A model generated the notes under the pieces. It made no database searches. It was not told where the DNA came from and worked only from the letters and a program-made list of their open reading frames with translations. This document shows, in pieces, positions 1 through 6,744 of a stretch of 15,725 bases of DNA. The first letter of the stretch is position 1. Each line of letters opens with the position of its first letter. The translations under genes were made by a program, and so were the position numbers. This stretch comes from Gryganskiella cystojenkinii (taxonomy: Eukaryota > Mortierellomycota > Mortierellomycetes > Mortierellales > Mortierellaceae), in contig JAAAIG010000771.1 of assembly GCA_015852425.1 (NCBI GenBank), forward strand, positions 1-15,725, given 5' to 3'.

Positions 1-161
1 GGTTTTCTTACCTTTCGATGGTCTTTGGCCACTTGTTTTTCGAAGAGTGTTGAGGAAGGAAGAGAGGAGGAATAGTGGAGGAAGGAAGGCTGAAAGAAGA
101 AGAGACAAGAGAGTATGCGAGAAATAACACCCGCGTCGCGTTTAAAGAAGAAGAAGAGCAG

Positions 162-488
162 TCACGGCCAGAGAGGCGGGAGACGGACTATTGGTTTGAC
201 ACCGTGTGAAATTACCATATCGAGCAACATATGCTGAAGGAGACCATTCTCTATGGTTGCCTTCGTTTTTGTAGTCTTGCAGACGTGACAAGACTCTACG
301 AAGTGCTGAACAGACCTCTTCATTCTCGGCCAATAACAGAGGGAGAGGCGTGAATATGTCTTTTCGACACCATTGTGACCAGACAAAGGACAGTCATGCT
401 CCTCCGAAAGATCCTTGCCTACAGAGTTAGTATTCTTCCTCTCTTTCTTCAACTCCCTGTCACTCCATTCACTCTCAAGCTTTACCAC
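162..488 (-). mobile_element. Ty3-type retrotransposon remnant: integrase zinc-binding (H2C2) segment
   Basis: A 108-codon minus-strand frame carries an integrase H2C2 zinc-binding domain. The pattern H31-x6-H38-x28-C67-x2-C70 is intact, within the typical context PLSGHNGVEKTYSRL, then YWPRM, then CHVCKTTKTK and a GLLQ end. In complete Ty3 elements this domain sits between RNase H and the DDE integrase core. Here no RNase H or reverse transcriptase is readable upstream (above 488). After GLLQ the frame loses similarity and ends at a stop near 162, although weak core-like residues (LPPL) can be guessed. No long terminal repeats are visible. I read it as an old, inactive fragment of a fungal retrotransposon. 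The domain is well supported; its exact limits are not. Confidence 0.7.
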
Positions 489-958
489 CTACGACTCATT
501 CAATTCACAAAGTCTCAACAACAAATACTACCCTATCTTCTCGAACTCCCCAAAATTAGATCCCATCTCGCACCGCCACTCACAGAAGTAGCCTCGCCGT
601 CTATGAGAGCACCCTTGCTCCGGTGACCCTGACACACACCAAGACTCTTGTACAAATACTCTCAACGTCTCCCAAGGGGCTATTCGCCACCACGCTGATA
701 CTATCGAAAAACCTGCCTGTTCCGACGATGATGACAAACACTACCTTTCTCGGACATCCAAAAAACACGCTCGGTGACAACGCGGCACTGACTGAACGTT
801 TGTGGATCACAAAAGGCGCAGGATTAAGGGATCAGATATATCTGGATGACTACACTTAGTCCTCAAGGACCTCAAGACTTCTTTATAGCACGGAATTCGT
901 TTACTATCAAAAGATACTCAAGCTTAGGCGAGGTACGCTCTCGTGTGCTAATAATAAT
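489..958. other. Gene-poor stretch, no supported gene
   Basis: Several short open frames exist on both strands, none longer than about 85 codons, and none has a recognisable domain. The plus strand between 490 and 760 is rich in C and A, like coding DNA, but every frame is cut by stops. It may be further decayed element sequence belonging with the neighbouring integrase remnant. Confidence 0.4.
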
Positions 959-1469
959 TTACACCCTCCTAACTTTCCCATCATCCCAGGTCTCCTTCTT
1001 CCGTGGTACGAGTCCAGTAGAAAAAATGTATGACTCGATCGTTGTGCCTGAGAAGCCGGGGCAGATCTTGTCTATGTATCTTGTGAAATATTGACCGCAG
1101 TCGCATGTGTCTGGCCGCTTTGCCGACGATTGTTTCCTGACTCGTGGGACCGCTTCAGGCAGCGCTGGTGGTGTGATCTTCCTTTTCTTTGGTGTGACTC
1201 CGTCTTGTTCTTCCCATGCAATCAGGGTCGAGCATCTAGTTCGCCAGATGCCTTGACGGATGCCGTCTTCCAGGGCCTTGCAAAAACGATGAGTCAGGTT
1301 CTCTATAACTGTGGTTTTGCGTCTTGAACAAATTCTCCCAAAGCCGGGCCAAGCCGTGAGGGGAGATGCCGCGGTAGCGGTAGAGATCCACCGTGATCCA
1401 TCTTTGGAGAGTCTTTTCTGCAGCAGTGGGCGGTACGGAGTAAAGGTGACCGTAGTCGATTAGGTTCAA
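959..1469 (-). pseudogene. Coding-like remnant, possibly the C-terminal end of a non-LTR retrotransposon ORF2
   Basis: A minus-strand frame stays open from about 1340 to a TAA at 961-959 and reads like real protein. It contains FCKALEDGIRQGIWRTRC, then LIAWEEQDGVTPKKRK, then a Cys-rich segment with DTCDCG. A different minus frame just upstream (1469-1300) also looks coding, with LQRWITVDLYRYRG and LARLWENLFKTQ, so at least one frameshift separates them. The IWRTRC..LIAWE style resembles the region after the reverse transcriptase in fungal LINE-type elements. That assignment rests on memory of the style, not on a definite motif. No start codon, promoter or intact domain is seen. It could also be a decayed host gene. 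Confidence 0.27.
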
Positions 1470-1666
1470 ACAAAAAGTAGCTGAGTCGAAGGGTTGGGAG
1501 TTTTGGACACGCGCGCACGAGCTTAGCTAGTATTGGAAATTGTTTGGGGTTCTGATGTTGGTTTGAGTATCTCCTGGGGCAACAGGAACTCTCGATCGTG
1601 GTCAGGTTTTCGCAACTGTGCTGGAGCAAGTTTGCGGGGAATATTATTGAATATGAGGAAATTGGC

Positions 1667-1688
1667 AAAAAAAAAAAAAAAAAAAAAA
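1667..1688 (+). repeat. Poly(A) tract, 22 bases
   Basis: An uninterrupted run of 22 A lies between GGC and GGAATG. It could be a simple repeat or the tail of a retroposed sequence. No target-site duplication was found around it. Confidence 0.8.
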
Positions 1689-1925
1689 GGAATGTAAGAA
1701 AAGCTGGTCTACCGACTCTACCCTCAGTCCTGCACGGTCAAGAATCCGCAGCAAGGACGGATGGTCCGTCCTTTTTCGTTGGTTACTTTGCTCTCGAAAA
1801 GACTTTGCGCTGTGCACACTGACTCTTGATCCAATACAGCACCAGATGTTTTAGCACGAGATCGCACAGCCTTTTTTCGTAATGTTGGAAAAAAACAGAT
1901 CGGCCGATTCTTGGGGGGGTTTTAC

Positions 1926-1931
1926 TTTATT
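1926..1931 (-). promoter_or_regulatory. Poly(A) signal (AATAAA) of the RanBP1 gene
   Basis: TTTATT on the plus strand reads AATAAA on the minus strand. It lies about 90 nt past the RanBP1 stop codon, a usual 3'UTR distance. Confidence 0.5.
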
Positions 1932-2019
1932 CTTCGGTCGACTTGGTCAAAGGTGGTAGTGGGTGGAAATGGGGGGAAAGGATTGAAAAAGTATGGGTAA
2001 GTGAACAAGAGCAGGGCAT

Positions 2020-3356
2020 TTATGCGGACTCCTCCTTCTTCTCCTCTTCCTCCTTCTTCTCCTCCTCCTCCTTCTTCTCTTCCTCCTCTTCCTTCTTCTC
2101 CTCCTCCTCAGTGGCGGCGGCATCCTCGGTCTTGGCCTTCAAGTCGGCATTGTTCTTCTGGGCCTTCTCAAACTCCTCCTTGAAAAGAGCAGCGTTCTCA
2201 GAGTTGGCGAGACGAATGGCCAAGGTCTGGGCACCCTGGAACTCATCCGAGCTGTCCGAGGTGACGTTCCAGACCCAGGAGCGGTCCGATCCAACGTTAG
2301 GGGTCAAAGCCATCTCGGAGGTGACTAATGAAAGATTAGACCGTTGGTCGGTTAGATAATTGAAGTAAGAGCGGCAAAGAGAGAGAACATCAATCATCCT
2401 GATCCATGTGCTTGTATATAGTTTTTGTCCAGAGCATCTCTTTACCGTAGTGGTTGGCGCAGATCTTCAAGGTCTGGTCGCGACGCATCAAGAGACGGAT
2501 CTTCTTGGTCTCCTTGTGTTGCATGAAACGGACATCACCGGTACCACGCTCCTTCCACTCGTTCGACTCCTTGACGAAACGGAAGAGCTTGGCGCGCCTA
2601 AAAGGTTGATTTTCAATGGATCAAAGAAGAAGAAAATGTTAGATAACTCGGAGTAAAAGAGAGAGTGGGCAAGGAGAAAAGTCCAGAGTCAAACGAGACC
2701 AAAAGAATCGTCCAACATACATCTTGAAAAGAGGCTGCTCATCCTCCTCCATGGTCTTGACCTGGACGGCCTCGAGCTTGACAATGGGCTCAAAGTGGAC
2801 CTGGGTCTCCTCCTCCTATAAGATTCGAGGGATAGTGAAAATAAAGGAAAAGTATTTTTCTGGTCAGCAAAAAGAACAAAAAAGAAACGTAAAGAAAACA
2901 CGCGATCGACCATGAATGTCGACTGTGCTGTCGTTGTTCTTTTGGCAAAAAGGGTTTCCTCTTTATCCAACTGACATTGTTTTCTGCAATGACAGCAAAA
3001 AAAGTCTTTTTTGTTTTGCTTTAGAGAATGCTAGAGGGCGGAGTCGATACCCACATCGTCGTTTCTCCTTTCTCTCCCCTCAAAGAGTCAAAATGTCTAG
3101 GCTGCTCGAAAACAGAGTGCTGGACTTCGATGTGGCAGTTTGTCCTTGTGTGCACCTTTGCGGAATTCCTTGCGGTCATCCCAGTCAAAAAAAGTCGAGG
3201 TTTTGTGTTTGAGATTGACGAGTTCCTGAAAGTCCTGATTGCCCTTTCTTTCGTGAGATAAGAAAAAAATAAAAATAAAAAAGTAATGCCAACAGGAAAA
3301 GGAATAGCAAAGATATTTACAACGGCGACGGTCTCGTTCTCGTGGTTGTCAGACAT
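2020..3356 (-). CDS. YRB1: Ran-specific GTPase-activating protein cofactor, RanBP1/Yrb1 type
   Basis: Four minus-strand exons join cleanly: 3356-3321, 2815-2721, 2597-2446 and 2324-2020 (588 nt, 195 aa, stop TAA). Introns of 505, 123 and 121 nt begin GTAAAT, GTATGT and GTAAAG and end TATAG, TTTAG and ATTAG. After a 12-residue acidic N-terminus, a full RanBD1 domain fills about residues 17-150. Landmarks are [58 protein letters not shown] and ETLAIR-type [12 protein letters not shown]. In yeast and animals this protein binds Ran-GTP in the cytoplasm, stimulates RanGAP and releases Ran from karyopherins; that role is inferred here. Length matches yeast Yrb1 (about 200 aa). The last 40 residues are an unusual E/K-only tail. 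The start follows AAAC and is the only ATG giving MSDNHEN joined to the domain. Confidence 0.93.
2023..2110 (-). repeat. GAG/GAA/AAG low-complexity tract coding an E/K tail
   Basis: A purine-only tract on the coding strand encodes near-regular blocks of four or five Glu followed by two Lys (EEEEKKE units). It forms the C-terminus of the RanBP1 protein and ends in ESA. Triplet slippage is the likely origin. Confidence 0.8.
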
Positions 3357-3831
3357 GTTTATAAAGTAATGTGATGTGTGTGGGGTGGGGAGGAAAAGTG
3401 AAATAAGAGATGAAATGAAATGTTTAAATAAAAAGAAGCGACCAAATCCACGTTTTGTGTTGATGTGGGTGTCTGTCTGTCCACCAGGTTATTTTTTTTG
3501 CTGTCGCACGGTTGCTCTCATGTGTGTTTGTTAACATTTGCGACTTGAATTATTTTCCAATACGTAAGCAATTGCGCGACGCGATCCCTTTCAAAGACAG
3601 CCCATCGAACCGCGTCTTTTTCTTCCCGCTTTGGGCTGTGGTCAGCGTGAACCCAAAAAGCTTTTGCTTACAATCCGCCCAAAGAGCGGAGTAGTATCCG
3701 AACCTGACGCAAAAACTGGTCTCTGTTGTTTTGTTTTTGAGCGGCAACAATGCTTCTTTCGTCCTAAAAAAAAAAAAAAGAGTTTCTTTTCTCGTTTCTT
3801 TCTTCTTTTCCCAAATCCTCTTTCAAAAACC
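3357..3831. promoter_or_regulatory. Divergent intergenic promoter region (RanBP1 leftward, PPxY membrane protein rightward)
   Basis: The two flanking genes point away from each other, so this 475-bp gap must hold both promoters. It contains a 14-A run near 3766-3779 and pyrimidine-rich stretches before the rightward ATG (3780-3820), as is common in fungal 5' regions. An 8-bp perfect inverted repeat, ACAGCCCA at 3597-3604 and TGGGCTGT at 3632-3639, is also present. No clear TATA box was seen. Confidence 0.5.
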
Positions 3832-4368
3832 ATGGCGACCAACACTACTACCGCTCCGACCTCGGAGCTCACAATACCCCCACATCTACCGCCACTTGCA
3901 GATCCCTCCACTACCACAATCGTACTCGTCACTAATACCCCTTATACCTCTCTTAGTCCACATCGAACCTCCACCAAATCCACATCCGTCTTTTTTGAGT
4001 TTACATATTCTCCAACGGCAACAGAAACTTATCTCAATGACCCCCAGCCCAAGCGGACTAATAATACCATCGCCGTGGCGATCAGTATCTCTTGTATCGG
4101 CATCCTCGTCCTCGGGATTGGATGTTTTCGGTTACGACAGATGAACAGGCGGAAACACGTCTCAGCACAAGAGATTGACGCCATTGGGTCGACAGTAGAT
4201 CCTCGTCCTTCCTTGTCCTTGAACTCTCTTGAGCGTTATCCGAACAGAGGAGGACAAGAAAATACCATAGAACTCTCCACCCTTTATCTAATGGATCCTC
4301 TTCAAGATCCATCAAACACCCCAGAAATACCCCCTCCGCCTTATGAGCGCAAGATACGACCCCCATAA
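3832..4368 (+). CDS. Single-pass membrane protein with Thr/Ser/Pro-rich ectodomain and PPPPY tail
   Basis: This intronless gene encodes 178 aa. ATG follows CAAAAACC and a pyrimidine-rich leader. The frame is open further upstream, but that part contains lysines from an A run and no conserved-looking sequence. Residues 2-78 are rich in Thr, Ser and Pro (TNTTTAPTS at the start), like an O-glycosylated stalk. Residues 79-99 form one hydrophobic helix (TIAVAISISCIGILVLGIGC) followed by the basic stop R-L-R-Q-M-N-R-R-K. The 70-residue tail is polar and ends EIPPPPYERKIRPP. PPxY is a known ligand of WW domains such as those of Rsp5/NEDD4 ubiquitin ligases, so ubiquitin-controlled turnover or arrestin-like recruitment is possible (inference). 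There is no cleavable signal peptide. It resembles fungal wall-sensor-like proteins in layout only; function unknown. Confidence 0.72.
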   Translation: MATNTTTAPTSELTIPPHLPPLADPSTTTIVLVTNTPYTSLSPHRTSTKSTSVFFEFTYSPTATETYLNDPQPKRTNNTIAVAISISCIGILVLGIGCFRLRQMNRRKHVSAQEIDAIGSTVDPRPSLSLNSLERYPNRGGQENTIELSTLYLMDPLQDPSNTPEIPPPPYERKIRPP

Positions 4369-4915
4369 CGATGATATACCTCCAACATAAAAAATAAATG
4401 AGTAAAAAAATATATAAAAAAATGTGGCAGTTTTCGTAACGTGGCGCAACTTTGTGCGGTCAGTTTGATGGATGCGGACCAAATTCGATTTGGAATACGG
4501 TATCATGGCACTCTTTTCCTGTGCGGAAATGAGCTGCCACTATCGGGAGAAACTCAAAAAAAATGCTCTGTTAGAAAGCCTTCCCGGATTTCAATAGGAG
4601 GAGACAAAATTGAAGGCTGTACCGTTGCACAAAAAACGGGCATTGATACAGGGACACTCGAAGGAACACTCTTTCACACACGCAGGCACAGACGAAAAGT
4701 GTGAACAGCCGAGTGGCAAAGGCAATAGATTTTTGGCAGATCAATCTTAAAATGGAAAGAATAAGTGTTCTTGAACAACAACAACAAAAAAAAAAGCAGA
4801 AAAGAAAGACTAAAAGTACAGGCCGGAGATGGGATGATCAAATATGAATACGCAGAGGAAGGGACAAGTGTGCGCCACTCTTTCTATCCTTCTGGTGTGT
4901 TTTTTTTTTCTCTCT
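4369..4915. other. Convergent intergenic region, no supported gene
   Basis: The flanking genes converge here, so it holds their 3' ends. An open frame near 4441-4704 lacks an ATG start and any recognisable motif. A 7-bp inverted repeat (TTCACAC at 4673-4679, GTGTGAA at 4699-4705) is the only other structure noticed. Confidence 0.5.
4393..4398 (+). promoter_or_regulatory. Poly(A) signal (AATAAA) of the PPxY membrane protein gene
   Basis: AATAAA lies 25 nt past the stop codon in an A/T-rich stretch, followed by TATATAAAAAAATG. Confidence 0.55.
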
Positions 4916-5760
4916 TCAGTGGAGAATATGACTGTTGGGCGCGAGACATTGATTTTCGAATCCAGGGATATGTATGACCTCGATCCCCTGTCGAACCATG
5001 TTCTCGACTCCGACCACAGTCTTGACGAAATGATCCGGTTCTCGAACACCGACATAGACCCGTCGAACTCCCGATTCGATCAACCGTTCACAGCAGGGTC
5101 GGTTACCAGAGAGTCGAGTACTGCAAGGTTCCATGGTACAGTACATGGTCAATTCAGGCTTGTGTCCATGACCTAAAACGTTGTTCTTGCTCTCCTCTTC
5201 TTCTTCCCTCTTCTTTTTCTTGTCCAGATCAGCGAGGAGAGGGTCGTCCAGGAGGAGTTCAGTTTCCTTGCCCTGGGATTCCATCAGTTTCAAGAGGCAG
5301 CATTCCTCTGCGTGAGTATTTCCGGGCAATTCACGAGAGTACCCTGTTGCGAGGACTTGAAACCGATCTGCGACAGGGACTTCGGAAGGGTTGAGATCCT
5401 GATGGGTTTCCTTGACTAAGACTGCACCGACACAGTAACCAGAGGGGACAGGGATAGAGAGATTGGCTTGTTCGATGGCCAAGTTCATAAAGTGTATGTG
5501 CATCGAGGCGTCTAACACAGCACATGAACAAAAAAAAACAAAAAAAAAAAGAGGCCAAACGGTGAGTGTTTGTGTTCCCACAGACGCTTCTCTCGATGTG
5601 GATCGTAGATCACAAAATAATATGACGACAGGTGAGGTGAGGGGGTTGTTTGTTGCAAGATATAACGAAAGAGAGGACTACCTTTGTCTTCCTTGCAGAG
5701 GACCTTCATTCCTCGAGAGTGGCAGGATGCTGATGCGGTGCTTGATTCTGTGGATGCCAT
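4916..5760 (-). CDS. RIB2: DRAP deaminase of riboflavin biosynthesis (Rib2 C-terminal type)
   Basis: Two minus-strand exons, 5760-5682 and 5511-4916, join in phase 1 (675 nt, 224 aa). The 170-nt intron starts GTAGTC and ends GTTAG. The product is a CMP/dCMP-type zinc deaminase. The GNTHAEE motif gives zinc ligand His93 and catalytic Glu95. TMEPCSTRLSGNRPC gives zinc ligands Cys156 and Cys166. The flanking residues (VPSGYCVGAVLV, VLATGYSRELPGNTHAEECC, RRVYVGVREPDHFV, EVIHIPG) match the deaminase that removes the ring amino group of diamino-ribitylamino-pyrimidinone phosphate in yeast-type riboflavin synthesis. Yeast Rib2 carries an extra N-terminal pseudouridine synthase domain; here only 30 residues precede the deaminase, so the enzyme is stand-alone. 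A charged insert (about 122-137, KKKKREEEEE) sits between the two zinc motifs. The alternative, a tRNA adenosine deaminase, fits less well. Confidence 0.9.
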
Positions 5761-6744
5761 TTTGTCTGTGTGTGTGTGTTTGTGGAATGTCCAATGGGGG
5801 TAAGAGGGTGAATGGACCAAGAAACGAAGGACAAAAGAAGCGGAGAGACTGTGGGAAAGGAAGAAAAAAAAATCAGTCACACAGAAAGAGCTCACGCGAA
5901 CGGTCTCAATCGACCTACTTTTCTCATTCCACATTCCCTTCTTTTTCATTTCGTTCGGATCCACATGTAGTGTGTCATTCCCGCTCTCTCTTTTTCAAGA
6001 GGTCCCACACAGATCCAGATACTCAACTAAGGCAGCAACAAGAATAACAATAAGCAACCACACCTTGTCCGGTTATTTTTGTGCAAGCTGTTTTCTTGAA
6101 TAAAATACCCGAGTTTTTTCAAGTAGAGAAATCTAAATTAGTTGGTGTTCAGGACTGAGCGGCCTGTGCAACATGTCCAGCAAGGGGCAGAAGAGAGCTC
6201 GAGCAAAGGCGAAGAGCTGAGAGGCGAAGGAAAGGAGATAGCGACATCGATGCAGTGCCTTTTGTCTTTTTAATATGTGTGTTGTGTTTTCGTTTCAGTC
6301 TCTTTGTGCTGGGAGTGGGCAACCAAAAGCCCCGAGGTAGTGAAAGAAGTAGTTCTGGGCTCAGCTTTTTTTTTGTTTGCTTTTCGTTCTTTCATTCGTT
6401 TCATTCTTTTTCATGCTTAATTGATCCCATTCATCTCATTCATTCAATCGTTTGCATCCTTCTCCATTGAAGCCTCGTCTCTCTGCTCGCACAAAACACA
6501 GGACGCCTCAATCCGACCGTTGCCCAACTGCAGTACCACCATCAGACACACACAGCACGAAGCACCGACGCGACGCATTCTTCTGGATAGGGAGAGACAA
6601 AGAACAGGACACCTTTTTGAACCGCAGCCAAACAAACCGCGCCTCACATTCACATAGGGCGCCGAGTATCTGGTCCAGGTCCAAAGTCGACCCAGCAGTC
6701 GTCCAACAACAAACAAGCAATAACAAGAGCTTTTACAGACGACC
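5761..6744. promoter_or_regulatory. Long divergent intergenic region between RIB2 and the large membrane protein gene
   Basis: This 984-bp gap separates divergent genes and must hold both promoters and 5' leaders. Noticed parts are a TG dinucleotide run just upstream of the RIB2 ATG (about 5766-5783) and an imperfect 10-bp hairpin, CTTGAA...TTCAAG, at 6095-6123. There is also a 15-codon reading frame at 6173-6220 and a T-rich stretch with repeated CATTC motifs at 6366-6450. The last 250 bp before 6745 are C/A-rich, as expected of a fungal leader. Longer open frames over 6452-7033 are out of phase with the true exon and lack motifs. Confidence 0.5.

Larger units (their letters stand above)
1470..2019. 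other. Intergenic region with an A22 tract and the 3' end of the RanBP1 gene
   Basis: No gene is supported here. The stretch contains an uninterrupted run of 22 A at 1667-1688, a 9-bp perfect hairpin followed by T5 at 1753-1776, and the poly(A) signal of the minus-strand RanBP1 gene. Short open frames that run through the A tract give lysine strings and are not believable as genes. Confidence 0.5.

Noticed and set aside
1..120. Purine-rich start of the window as a polypurine tract of the Ty3 element
   Set aside because: The element is on the minus strand, so its tract would be expected as pyrimidines on the plus strand, and no LTR is visible to anchor it.
1680..1800. Possible tRNA gene because of a B-box-like string
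   Set aside because: The string has an extra base compared with the consensus, no A box lies at the right distance, and no acceptor or anticodon stem can be paired.
3631..3831. Upstream extension of the PPxY membrane protein frame by 67 codons
   Set aside because: It crosses a 14-A run giving lysines and a pyrimidine-rich promoter-like stretch. The ATG at 3832 has a better context and begins the protein-like part.
4441..4704. Plus-strand open frame of 87 codons
   Set aside because: It begins with GTG rather than ATG, has no motif, and lies between convergent 3' ends.
5463..6047. Plus-strand frame of 194 codons
   Set aside because: It overlaps exon 1, the intron and the 5' end of exon 2 of the RIB2 gene on the opposite strand, and reads as low-complexity basic sequence.
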